From Anaeramoeba flamelloides (taxonomy: Eukaryota > Metamonada > Anaeramoebidae): a stretch of DNA of 64,000 nt. The stretch covers positions 3,677,501 through 3,741,500 of the forward strand of contig JANTQA010000063.1 in the NCBI GenBank assembly GCA_027625915.1, written 5' to 3'. Of the stretch, positions 28,148-39,846 are shown one piece after another (the first letter of the stretch is position 1; each line of letters starts with the position of its first letter). Below the pieces are notes generated by a model. It saw only the letters and a program-made list of their open reading frames with translations, was not told the DNA's origin and made no database searches. The position numbers and the translations under genes are program-made.

Positions 28148-28268
28148 GTATTCGGCCATACCCAATTTAATAATCCTGGACACATTCCGAACCCAGAAGA
28201 TCAACGAATTGAGGGCTAAGCTAGTTAGTGAGATGGGGAACCTCTCGCGAACACTTGGTGCTGAATAC
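28148..28268 (+). rRNA. 5S ribosomal RNA, copy 1
   Basis: The 121-nt gene starts GTATTCGGCCATACC and ends TTGGTGCTGAATAC. Its ends pair (GTATTC with GAATAC) to make helix I. Universal landmarks are present: CCGAACCCAGAAGATC, then GTTAGTGAGATGGGGAACC in the A-box/C-box region. It is followed by a T5 run. It is identical over its whole length to the minus-strand copy at 42439-42559 and is not part of a tandem array. Confidence 0.95.
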
Positions 28269-28273
28269 TTTTT
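28269..28273 (+). terminator. RNA polymerase III T-run terminator of 5S gene 1
   Basis: Five T directly follow the 3' end of the 5S sequence; a second, longer T-run follows within 20 nt. Confidence 0.8.
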
Positions 28274-28692
28274 ATTTATTTTTTTTTTTTTTATGAAATT
28301 ATTTTTCTTATAAACAAATTTGTATTTTTTGATTTTTCAATTATAAAAAGCTAAATTATTCACATTAAAACAAAAGAATTCTAATAAAGAAAAAGAATTT
28401 TTATCAAAAACGAACTCTAAGATCTAATATCATTTAGATTTAATCATAATACTATTACAAAAATTATATTATTAATTTTTCACTAATCAAAAACACTAAT
28501 AAAAAAATTTTTGCATTAATTCATAATAAATTAATCAAATAACATATAAATACTATTTTAAATTTAAATATTAATTATTTTCTGAAAATATACAGTAAAT
28601 CGCTTGTTAAATAAAAATAATTTAGAATTATTTAATTATACAATGATTAAATAACATCATATGAATCATTTATATTACATATAAACTTTGTT
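28269..28692. other. Intergenic AT-rich DNA
   Basis: Nothing recognisable beyond the 5S terminator. Confidence 0.6.
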
Positions 28693-29371
28693 ATTCTCAA
28701 AGGGGCACAACATCTTTACCAAATATCAATTAGTTTATATATTTAACCTTTGAAGATCAAATAAAAAATAAGCAGAATAATAAACATCAAAAGATAGTTG
28801 ATATATGTCTGAAAGGTTACTAATAAATCAATAAATTTTCTTAAAAATTGAAAAACTCTAATTCTTAAGTTCCTTTCAGAGAAATACAACAATGTTAGTT
28901 TTGAACTTCTATTGGTATTTGAATAATAGATAGGAAACAGTTTTCACTTCATTTTTCATACTTTTCTTCGAGTAATCAAGTCCCCAAACAAAGTTTGTTG
29001 GAATTTTGAGTCTCTATTTGAAAAAGGAAATGTAAATGAAGTGAAAATTTTTCAGATTTTATTTATCAAATTCCAAGATCAAAGGTTGAATATCATTCTA
29101 ATAGAAATCAATATGATTACTCAACAATCATTTCAACAGTTTCAATAATCTTAGAATAACACATTTTTACCAAGTGACTATTGATCCTATTATAAAAATT
29201 TTTTTGCAACTTAATAGGGTTTAAAAAAATAATAGAGAAAAAAAAACAAAAATGTGAAAAAATGATTTCAATTTTTAAAATTTCCAAAATAATTTTTTTC
29301 TTCATAATATCTAGACAAATCTTTTAAACATATGTATTTCAAGTATTAAAACTGACCCCCTTTGACTGTAA
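28693..29371. mobile_element. MITE with CAGTCAAAGGGG terminal inverted repeats, copy 2
   Basis: The left end, TTCTCAAAGGGGCACAAC, is degraded at its first bases. The right end, on the reverse strand, is TTACAGTCAAAGGGGG. The interior is collinear with 10223-10884. It lies about 0.4 kb after the 5S gene and abuts a (TA)n microsatellite. Confidence 0.65.
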
Positions 29372-29376
29372 AATAG

Positions 29377-29380
<4 letters not shown>

Positions 29381-29429
<49 letters not shown>
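29381..29429. repeat. (TA)n microsatellite
   Basis: An uninterrupted TA repeat of about 49 nt. Similar tracts occur at about 31990-32018 and 56219-56248. Confidence 0.95.
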
Positions 29430-29432
<3 letters not shown>

Positions 29433-29856
29433 GTTCATTGATAAGTATTGTTTAAATTAATGAATAATAAAATTATTTTATCTGAAAATTTCAATTTAAG
29501 ACTAAAACAACTAAATTACATTTATAACTTAATTTAAGAATTATTATTTTGTTGTTAAAAAATAAAATTTCATAGATTTTTATTAAAATTAAAAGTTTCG
29601 TATGAATATTCTTCGACGATGTCAATTTAAACAATGCTTAATAAGGAAAAAAAAAAACAAAAAAAAGTTTTCAGAAAACTTAATGTAAGAGTGTTTTTGA
29701 TGATATAGTTTATTATCATGAAATTAGCAATAAATTCAGAACAATACATATGAAAATACTATTTATCCCACTTTATCACAGAAAAATAATAAAATTTTGA
29801 TAATTTTCAAAATCAAAAAAATCATAAAATGGATAGTTAGGGAAAAATATTTTTTT

Positions 29857-30650
29857 TTTTGAAATCACCTTACAAAAAATTCCATGAATTTTACAAAGCA
29901 TCGACACTTTTAGAACATTTTTAACCGTAAAAATTTTTAAAAGGTATTTTTACTGGTTGTAAAGTGCCGTAAAATGTACGAAAGGTTTTAAAGAAAATAA
30001 AATTTATAAGATGCCTCGGATTTTTTATAGTTAATAAAAAATTGTTTTCAATTCATTTTTTTAATATAAAATCTCAAGTAAATATTACCATCAAACAAAT
30101 GATCAACTATTTCAAAATTGAACCTTAATATAAAATAGATCTATTTTTTTTAAAATGGTATTATTACCTTCATACCTCAAGTAACCAAAAAGAATAAAGA
30201 GTAATTTTCTTTCTTATTAGTTATAAATTAGTAAAGAAATTTTTTTCATTTGAGTTGAATTTTCTGCCCAATACAAAGATACACAACAAGAAGTTAAGAT
30301 AAGAAGAAGAAAAATATATAAAAATTCTTGATAATTAGTAAAAATGATATAAGGATATTTACAAATCTTTTTGAAAAGTTAACCTACCCCTATATTGTTT
30401 TCTATAAGATATAAAATCATTTAATCAAATAATAATCTCTCGAGTTATGGGTCAAATTTTAGCAGTTTTATTTAATTTTTTCTTTTTAACAATTTTTGTT
30501 ATAATTATGAACTGACTGAGAAACTAATTATGACCAACTCTTTTTTTATTAAATTTGTTGATCTAAACGATCGATTAGTATGTAAACCAAATCTAAATAA
30601 AAAAAATAATGAAAAATCTTGATATGGCTCTTTTTGGGATTAATTATCTT
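29857..30650 (-). repeat. Dispersed repeat of about 0.8 kb, inverted copy of 14455-15238
   Basis: It starts with TTTTTGAAATCACCTTAC, the complement of the end of the first copy. It continues through TTCTTTCTTATTAG and TGACTGAGAAACTAATT to a GATCTAAACGATCGATTAGT region. It is diverged and has no ORF. Confidence 0.55.
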
Positions 30651-31986
30651 GATTTTTTTATAGAATAATTTTTTTAACAAAGGTGGATTTTTTGATAAAA
30701 ATAAACATTTATCTTTTTAAAAATATTGTTACATTAGCATCAAATTCATCCAATAATATATTACGATTAATTTATTATTTCAATATTTCGGGAATAAATA
30801 CAACATAATAGAATATCATCATAAATTGTAATATATTTATTTTAAAACTCAATCGCACTTTGATACTTTTAAATAGTGTTATTAAAACTGAATCAAGACT
30901 TCAAAAAGATATAACATAATATTTTAAATTTTTGGAATTAAATTAATAAAAACTTCTTTTAGAGATAAAGTGATTGAAACTCGAATAAAAATCAAATATA
31001 ATTTTAATTTTGAATATTAGTCAACGATAATAAAATAATTTCCCCATAGCACAGAAAAAAATAAAATATTTTTTTTTTTTAAATTTTGGGATAATAAAAA
31101 TTTAAATCAAATTTTATTGAGAAAATTGAATTTATAAATCCAAATTAAATATATTCTTGGAAAATAATTATTAATCTAAAAAAAAATCTTTATCAATAAT
31201 ATTCCTTGTTTTATTTTTAATAAAGTCAAAAATTAATAATTAGTAAAAAAAATCAAAAAAAAAATCAATAGTCTATCTTAATGGAAATATTGAAAAATTA
31301 TTGTAAATTTAAAGAAATATATTGTTGAAAAAACTTTAAAATTCTAGAAAAAAAAATTAATTTTAATTATTTTTATTATAATATGTCCCGTCGAACCAAA
31401 AAAAAAATAAAAATGAAAAACTGATCAAATACTTTCCATTAAAACAATTAAAAAAACTAAATGATAAAATAAAAATAAATATAATTTCAATTTAACTTTT
31501 TCTTGAAAACATGTTTTGCCAAAATCATTGAATTCAAACTTGAAATTATGTATATTTTTAGATACACTATCTTGTTTTAACTCATTTACAAAAAAAAATT
31601 CTAAATTATGGGGAATTTTCTTTTCACAAAAGGTACTAATTTGGTCTTCAAATGTTTTTTTAGTTTTAAATAGTAAAATTAAAAAAAATTTCAAGTAAAA
31701 AGATGTCCTCTCTGGAAAACCATTCTAATTTAATATATTAACATATTCTTTGATTTCAAGCTTTTCTCAACCCCCTTTTTTTCAAAAAAAAAATAAAAAA
31801 GTGCACACTAATTTCAAAAAATATTTTCGATATTCAAAAGTTGAGAGTGTTTTTATTCTAAAAAAAATTATCACTGTGGTTAATGGAATTAATTAATGAA
31901 CTTAATTTCGAAAAATATTAACAAGAAAAAAATAGTGCTTAATTTTATTAAGGACATATAATTTCTCTTTAAAAAAATTATTTCTA

Positions 31987-32017
<31 letters not shown>

Positions 32018-32574
32018 TACAATGAACTGATGTCAACTATCTTTTATAATGAAAAAATTATCTGATCCAGTATTTTAGGTCATATTGGGATGCAAATCTT
32101 CCCCAAAAAAAAATCAAGTAAAAAATGAGGTGTTTTAATCATTGAAACTTGTATTTTTTGAATTTTACATTAACTTTTCATAACTAAAATTTAAAAAAAA
32201 TTAATCTTTATTGACAATATTTTGATTAAAATAATAATGAAACCATAAAAAAGTAGAAAATTATTCTATTATGCTGATAAATATATTTCAAACTATATTT
32301 TTATTGGAGATTTTGATTTAAATTTCAAATTTCAAATTTTTCTTTCAACGATAATTGATTATATATTTTATATCTCCGAATCTTTTCATAAAAATTCAAT
32401 TAAAAATATTATTTCACAGTTAATTAGGTTTTTTTAGGTTTCTAGGGATAAAATATTTATTTCCTTATTATTTTATGTACAGACATTTTTAAAATTTTTA
32501 GAGTTGATTTGAAAAAATCTTTGTTATTTTTAAAACTATTCAAAATTATCAAAAAATTATTTTTTGTTTTAGTA
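30651..32574. other. Long gene-poor AT-rich stretch
   Basis: An 89-codon minus-strand ORF at 31425-31694 has no recognised family. A (TA)n tract lies at about 31990-32018. Nothing else can be supported. Confidence 0.55.
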
Positions 32575-33047
32575 TAGTAGGGAAAAAATTAGAGGACAAG
32601 ATTTTTAATTGTAAGTATTAGTAAAATTTTTGTCTAATTTCAATGAAATCCTTATTATAAATAACCAATTTTTTTATGAGATTAATAATAAACCTACTTA
32701 AAGTTCATCAAAGTAAGGTGTCTCTAGAATACTCGAGCAATTGTTTGATAGTCTAATGTTGATCAACTTTTTTTGAAAAACAATCCAGTTTTATTGAGGT
32801 TTACTAGAGTTTGGAAAATGATAATTTTTCTTCTTGTTTTTTGATTGGTTGAATGGTGTTTTGAACAAGTGTGATTTCATCAATCATCATTCTAATAAGT
32901 GGGGGGGTTATAATTGAAAAAGTTCGATTCTTAAAAAAAGGAATTTGATTGTAAATAGCTGAAATTACATAATAATTTTACTAATATTCACAATTAAAAA
33001 TCTTGTCAGGGATTTTTTTCATGTCCGGTATTTTTTTCACTGCTCTA
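32575..33047 (+). mobile_element. MITE of about 470 bp with long terminal inverted repeats, copy 1 (Tc1/mariner-like)
   Basis: The right end, on the reverse strand, reads TAGAGCAGTGAAAAAAATAC and continues with CGGACATG and CAAGATTTTTAATTGTGAAT. The left end reads TATAGTAGGGAAAAAATTAG and continues with the same CAAGATTTTTAATTGTAAGT. The inverted arms are therefore about 90-100 nt. TA lies at both borders, and CAGTG next to TA is typical of Tc1/mariner-derived MITEs. Copies 2 and 3 are at 42636-43127 and 60147-60645. Confidence 0.7.
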
Positions 33048-33412
33048 ATTGAATGAGTTTTGGATCTTTGAAGTTTTCGAAAATAAATTGCAACTTATAT
33101 GATTTAATAGAATTTCTTGAAATCAACAACTTTATTGAATATAATCAAATCTAAATAATCGGGTACAATAATAATAATTAGTATTTTGTCAAAAAAAAAT
33201 ATTATTTTTTGTTTCATTTATTTCTCTGAATCATTTCATAATAAGGTTTTTCGGAGATAAAATAAGAAGGTTTCACTTTTACATATGACAAGTACAAGAG
33301 TAGTTGTACTTTCTTTGGACTATATCTGTCAAAGATTTTTCAGATTGTATTTTATTTTTTATTCTTTTGTCTTTTAAAAAGTTGGTTATTGAATTTCAAA
33401 AAAAAAAAGTAA
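33048..33412. other. 5' flank of PLRG1
   Basis: A/T-rich, with no clear promoter element beyond a purine-rich stretch just before the ATG. Confidence 0.5.
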
Positions 33413-36400
33413 ATGAATAAAAATTCTTTTAGCAACCTAGAAAAATCTATTGAAACTGGTTTCATCAGAACCAAGGAATTCTTTGAGTCAGATTTTGGAG
33501 AACTACCATCTGAACTTCCTTTATCAAATCCGTTTCTAAGTTCGATGATCAAATATTATTCTTTGTATTCCAATTCATCACCTGTTGAAATTGAAACAAA
33601 AAAAAGGAAAAAACGTAATTTGGAGCAAGTAACAAGTGAAAAAGAAAAACAAGAACAAGAACAAAAAAAAGAAAAAGAAAAAGGAAAAGGGAACGAAAAA
33701 GACAAACAGAAAGGAAAGGTAGAAGAAATGGAATGGGAAGAAGAAAACAAGGATAAAAATGAAGAAGAAGAAGAAACAAAGAAAAAAATTGAAGAAAAAC
33801 AAAAGAAAGTAATGTCTTTGATCGAAGTCAAAGAGACTTCAAAAAAAAGGAGAACCAACCAAAACCAACCGAATTCCAACAAGTATCAAATTGTGCCCGT
33901 TACTGAATCGCTTCATCTCTCAAACACAACACTTACCCAAAACCAAAGAAAAGACCTGATGGTGTTAAATACTAAAAAGCGTAAAGAAGAGTTTCTTGCA
34001 AGGCTACCAAAACCAAAATTCCATCCACAATGGAAAGAATTGTTTGTTATTGCCTCACATGTCGGGTGGGTAAATTGTGTTGATGTAGAACCAGATAACG
34101 AATGGTTTGCAACTGGAAGTGATGATCGTACAATTAAACTTTTTGATCTTGCAAGCGGTAAACTAAAATTAACTTTAACAGGCCATGTTGCCTCTGTACA
34201 AGACATTGCTATTAGTAAGAATTACCCATACCTCTTCTCTGTTGGTGCAGACAAACAAGTGAAATGCTGGGATCTCGAGACTAACACAGTAAGTTTTTGA
34301 ATATTTACTTTCTTCTTCCTCTTCCTCTTCCTCTTCTTCTTTTTCTTTTACTTTTTTTTTTTTAGAAGCCTTATTGTTTTTTGTTTTGTTTGATATTTAC
34401 CTTTTTCTTTTATTTGAAAATTATTTTTGTCTTTCTTGAGAAAGATGAAGGAAGTTTGAGAAGAGTTCTTTTGACCATTAATTCTGAATCCACTTTTAAG
34501 AAATTTTTCCTAAATTATGTTGTGTTTAATAAATTTAATACAAAATTAAGAGAAAACTAATTTCAATGAATCAAACTCCTTCGTAACAATTTGCTCGAAA
34601 AAGGAAAGCATACAAATTGTTCGTAGTGTTATTTTCCAAATACTTTTTTCGATAATTGTCAAACACAAAACCTGGAAATTTCAAAACCTGAAAGAACAAT
34701 TTTTTTGATTAATTGAAAATATCTCTTTCATACCCAAACAGTGTATTTTTTTTCTATTTATATCCCCAAAAAATATCATCCTGTATTTTTTAACAAGATT
34801 ACAATTAAAACTGAAAATGAATAAAAAAAAAAAAAAAAAAGTATGACTTAAAAGTGATGATTTCTTGATTTAATTCATGATAAAGTTTATAAAGTTCATG
34901 ATAAGTTAATAAAATCGTGATATTTAAATAAAAATCGTGATAATTTTTTTATATTTTTAATGAAGAGAGGTGATTCAATAAATTTATCTTATGTTTGCCG
35001 TTAGGTTTTTTTTAATTTGAAAAAAACCTACCGAAAATTTATTAAAATTTTCTGTTTATTTCAAAAAGTAAAAAAAAACCTAGAACACTTTACAAATAAA
35101 TAGAAAACTCAAAAAAACCTAGAACACTTAACAGATAAAACAGAAAACCTCAAGAAAAGCTAGGCACTTTACGACACTTCCTTAAACACAAAAATTGTAT
35201 TTAGAGTTTTTTAATTTGAGATATAATGTAGGTAAAATTATAACTTGTAGGATAGCTTTTCTTTTTTAAAAATGAAAAGAATAAAATTGTTATTTTTACT
35301 TCAAAACAATAAAAAGAGAAAAAAAAGCAAGAAATAAAAGAGATGAGTAGGCTTTATTGGTAAGGGTTAAGTGTTCAAGAGCTCTTAATCTATTAAAGAG
35401 AGACTTTTGAAGTGACTAAATTTGTGACTCCTAATTCAAAGAGTAGTCAAAAGAACCTTTTAATTACAGTCTTTAGAAATATTTTAAACTCAATTTAGTT
35501 TTCTGAAAAAAAGAAGAAAAAAAAAGAATAAATAAAAGAGATGAAAAAAAAATAACAAAATAAAACAAATAATTAATTAAAATATTTCCTTTTCGCTGAG
35601 TCTTGAGTGTTGAATTGGTTGTTTCCTTTTATACTGAATATTTCAAAAATTTCAGGATCATCATAATAACACATTTTTACATAATACCATACTTGATAGA
35701 AGTTGATCCCAGTACCAGGCAGAAATACACTTTCAAAATTAATAGATATTTTATAAATTAATTTTGGTTCTTCGATAAAAACCTACTTTCAACATCTTTT
35801 AAAAAATATGCCGACACCTTGAATCACTACTAATAGAATTATCTTTTCCAATTTAAAAATATAAATTAAGACACTGAAAAGAAAGATCAATAAGGGGAAA
35901 ATAAATAACTTAAAATTCTTTACTTTCAATATTTATTCTTCTCGTTTACCCATAAGACAGTATTGCTTGCTTTATCCTAATTTTTTTGATCCCTAACAAA
36001 TGTTACTTCACTTCTCAAATTATCATGAATAATCTAATCCCAGGAATTTGGAGAAATGATTTTTTATTTGCGATCGTAAAGAGTACATCTGTATTTGATC
36101 AGAATACCCTAAAATAAATTTTTTAACAATGAAAAATGAAACACAAAAAATAAATTTTAATTTTTGAGTTTATCCAATCTTGCTGATTCTTTATATGTGT
36201 CGAATTGATTTGGGAGTACAATTAAAAAAAAACATCCTAACAACCCTTGAATCTATCTAAAAATCATAACTTAAATCTAGAAATTATCAAAACACATTTT
36301 AAAATTCTTGTTTTTTAACCACTTTAAGAAATCACATAATCAATTTATGAAGCTCTAATAATCACTATTATGTTATTTTAAGATAATAATTCAGATGAAA

Positions 36401-39400
36401 ATAAGAATACTGCAATGCTTTAATTTAACAATTTGGGAATAGTAACAATTTTTTTAATGAATGAGTCTGAAAGATTTTTTTTTCTTTTTTTATTTTATTT
36501 TATAAAAAAAAGGAAAACTCAAAATACAACCTTATATTTTCTATGAGTTTATAAATGTAAATTCAATCCAATTAAAAAAATATTATTGAATTTAAAAATA
36601 CATAGAATATTTTCCAATTTTTACTAATATTTTCAATAAATCAAAAAAGACTTTATTTTCAGGTTTTGAAATTTCCAAGTTTTAGAGTTTACAGTAATGT
36701 AATATTTGAAAAAAATCTCATTTGAACATGGAACAAAAAAAAAAAAAAATTATTTTAATTCTTCATTATCAGATCGTAATCACTTAAACCAACACAAATA
36801 GTTGGAATTTGTATTGTATACGTCGGATTTGTTAGTTGTCACCCATCCATAATTCTTCAAAATTTTAAAAATCATTTCAAAAAATATTTTTTTAATTAGA
36901 TTTGAATAAATATATAATTCAGTACAGGTTTGACGCATTTTGGAAAAAATCACTTTTCCACAATTTTAAAAAAATCATCACCACCAATTATATAACTTCT
37001 AACAAACTTGCCGATGAATTAGAACAATGATAAAAAGTTGAAATAAAAAATGAAAATATTAAATTTTTTCCAAGTTTCTTTTTTTTTTTTTATTAAATCA
37101 ATTGGGTTTTGAATAAAAATTAACATGAAAAAAACAGTCTTTGTGATAATACTTATCATATTTGTCACGCAATCAATAAGCATCAGAATTTCTTTTTAAA
37201 TATTATCAACAATAATAACAATGTCTTCTTGGATTATTCTGAGTTAAGATCTGTTTACTATTAACATCATTTGCGTTCACAGAACTTAATTCTTTCTCTA
37301 ATTCAAACAAAAAATCAGCATTTTCAATTGTTTTCTGAACCTTCGATCCCTATAAATTATTTTTGTATTAGAAATTAACATTTTATAGAAAAAAGACAAA
37401 AAGTAAACTATCTTTCATAATAATTGGCCCATTAAAAATTAAATTTTAAATAAAAATATTTTTAATAATTGAAGTTATCTATTATAATATAAAAATTTAG
37501 ATTTTAATATTCAATACTATACTCAAGAGATATTTATTTTTTGTCTAAAAATAAAAAAAAAAATAAAAAAAACTGTTAAAAAAAATTGGGCCATTTATTT
37601 TGAAAGAAGCATTACATGAAAAATAGAAATTTAAAAAAGTAAAAAAAACCATTTATCGATTCTCCTTCCATTTGAATAACTAAATCTAATCTCTTTTTCA
37701 TATTTGAAACCAAATTTTTCATTAATTCATCTGTACTTCTTTCCAATTTTTCATTTTCATTTTCCATTTTAACAAAACACTTTTGAAAAAATAAAAAAGA
37801 GAAAAAATGATTTATTTGTAAACTTTTCATTGTGAGAGGAAAAACTTCAAAACGATACAAAAGCAATTCATTATTCAAATGTAAGGTGTCCCATTTATTA
37901 TGAAATTTAGTTTACATCACTTATAAGTTAAAAAGGGCTGTTTAAAAAGGATAAATATTTACACCTTGGTCTGTCCCATCATCAAATTCCATATTTGCTG
38001 AATATTTAACAGTATTAAAGGGTTAGATTTTGTTTTTTTTGTAATTTCCAATCGTTGTTTATCTTTTCAGTTTGGTTTGTTACTCATTCGCCATTTGTTT
38101 GTTTTTGGAGTTGTTAATTAATTTTTGGATTTGATGGAAAAAGGTTGAATAGAAAAAGTAATATTTTTTAAAAATAAAATGTAAATTTTTTACGTTGTTT
38201 AAGTAATTGTTTCACCATGATCACTTTGACTTTTAGATCAAAGATCAATCGAAAATTTTTCAAACATTACTCACAGTACATACATTTTTCAAATTTATTC
38301 AAAAACGTTAATTCTGAAAAAGTAAATTAGATTTTTTTTTATGAATTCTTAATACATAGATCAAGAAAGATCAAAACCAAAATCTTGAGAAAGACTCTTT
38401 TGTTCCACTGAAAATTTGTTTTTAAAACTCAAAATAGAGAAAATATTTGAAATAGTACATCAATTTTCCTGAATGTAACTTTTGCGATAAAAAAACACCT
38501 AGACTTTTTAAAAAATTAAATTTATTTGTTCGTTATTTTTAAAAATCATTAAAAGGTGATCAAAATCAGACTGAAATATACCACATTACTTTTATTCTAT
38601 TATTTATTTGATTCTACAAAAAAAGTTGATTTTGAAGATTATGAAAAAAAATAAAAATTAATTGTAAAATGTTTTTTGAGTTTCTTTTTTGAATTTTCAA
38701 ACATTTTGTTTTTTCTAATTAACGAAAATATGTAAAAAAATTTTTTTCAAAATAAAAAACAGAAATAGAAATCGAATCAAATCTATAAAATATCAAATAA
38801 AACAAATAATTTCAATTAAATTGTCAAAATAAAAAAGATAATTCGGTTTCGAATCGTTCTTGCATTTTTTTCTATTTATTTGATTGTATTGACTTTTTAT
38901 AATTATTTTATAACCGAAATTTATTTTATTTTAATCAAAATCAAAGGCAGTTAGACATTATCATGGGCATATGTCGGGTGTTTATTGTTGTTGTTTACAT
39001 CCCTCCTTGCCATATTTATTTACTGGCGGTCGTGATAGCTCAGTAAGGATCTGGGACATTAGAACGCGCGAATCGATCCATATTTTAACTGGCCATAATG
39101 GGAGTGTTATTTCACTTGCAACACAAAACACCGAACCGCAATTGATATCTGGCTCAATTGATGGTACGATCAGAGTATGGGATATTATTGCAGGTAAACC
39201 TCGAACAATTTTGACACATCATAAAAAATCCGTTCGATCATTAAAATTCCACCCTCACGAATATTCTTTTGTTTCAGCGAGCGCAGATTCAATAAGGCAC
39301 TGGAAGTGCCCAGAGGCAAAGTTTATTAAAAGATTCAATGAGCACAATGCAATTATCAATGACCTGGCAATAAGCGAAGACGATGTTCTTGTTTCATGCG

Positions 39401-39846
39401 CTGACAATGGTACACTGAAATTTTGGGATTGGGGATCTGGTTACTGTTTCCAAAATAGACAATCAAAAGTCCAATCTGGTTCTTTAGTATCAGAAGCTGG
39501 AATTAGAGCCGCGATATTTGATTTGTCTGGTTCTCGTTTAATAACATGCGAGACAGATAAAACAATTAAAATTTGGCATGAAGATGAAAATTCGGTAAAT
39601 AATATATTACTCTTTCTTTCTATTTTTTTGGTTTTTGCTTTTTGTTTTCAGCAAGATTTCCTTTTGTTTATTTCGTTTATTTATGAATTAATCATTAATT
39701 CCATTAAATTATTTTTTTTTTTTTTTTGATCTCTATTTATTATTTTCATCATTCTCATTCTCATTATTATTAATTATTTTCAATTATAGACCGAAGAAAC
39801 ACATCCCATTGTTTGGAAAACCTCAATTATCCAAAATTTGAAATAA
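33413..39846 (+). CDS. PLRG1: PLRG1/Prp46, WD40 protein of the Prp19 (NTC) spliceosome complex, three exons
   Basis: Exons are 33413-34288 (292 codons), 38947-39594 (216 codons) and 39790-39846 (18 codons and TAA). The introns are 34289-38946 (GTAAGT...TCAAAG, 4658 nt) and 39595-39789 (GTAAAT...TTATAG). All junctions are phase 0 and give 526 residues. Residues 1-210 are charged and disordered with a KEKEK stretch. From about residue 211 seven WD40 repeats follow: [20 protein letters not shown], then [20 protein letters not shown], then [17 protein letters not shown], then [14 protein letters not shown] and [17 protein letters not shown], ending [14 protein letters not shown]. This is the PLRG1/PRL1 signature, especially YHGH, HHKKSVR and the ETHP tail. 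The protein is a core NTC component needed for step-one activation of splicing. The very long first intron is unusual next to the 160-200 nt introns elsewhere in the window. Confidence 0.93.
34850..35085. repeat. TCGTGATAA cluster plus foldback module inside PLRG1 intron 1
   Basis: Several (A/T)TC(A/G)TGATAA motifs at 34855-34945 are followed by a foldback at about 35003-35080, with AGGTTTTTTTTAATTTGAAA and TTTCAAAAAGTAAAAAAAAC. A short tail with GAAAAGCTAGGCACTTTACG near 35155 repeats the ends of the modules at 16505-16860. Confidence 0.65.
35345..35505 (+). repeat. Dispersed repeat inside PLRG1 intron 1, copy of 1370-1545
   Basis: It contains CTATTAAAGAGAGACTTTTG and a following GAAGTGACTAAATTTGTGAC, matching the copy at 1370-1545 with roughly 25-30% visible differences. 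Function is unknown. Confidence 0.45.
37206..37992 (-). CDS. Candidate small coiled-coil gene nested on the opposite strand of PLRG1 intron 1
   Basis: Exon 1 is 37992-37963 ([10 protein letters not shown]), donor GTAAAT. Exon 2 is 37779-37650 after a TTTCAAAAG acceptor. It joins in frame and gives a charged helical stretch with [18 protein letters not shown] and [15 protein letters not shown]. Exon 3 is 37349-37206 after a TTTATAG acceptor and reads [20 protein letters not shown], then a tail ending HCYYC and TGA. The last join is not resolved: with the donor I see (AATG|GT) exon 2 ends in phase 1, whereas exon 3 reads well from phase 0, so a missed mini-exon or an error is possible. Composition and amphipathic heptads look coding. 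The terminal CYYC could be a prenylation-type box. I do not recognise the family. Confidence 0.4.

Noticed and set aside
31425-31694. 89-codon minus-strand ORF (MKFFLILLFKTKK)
   Set aside because: No family resemblance, A/T-driven composition, and an overlapping plus-strand ORF. A decayed element fragment is possible but not supported.
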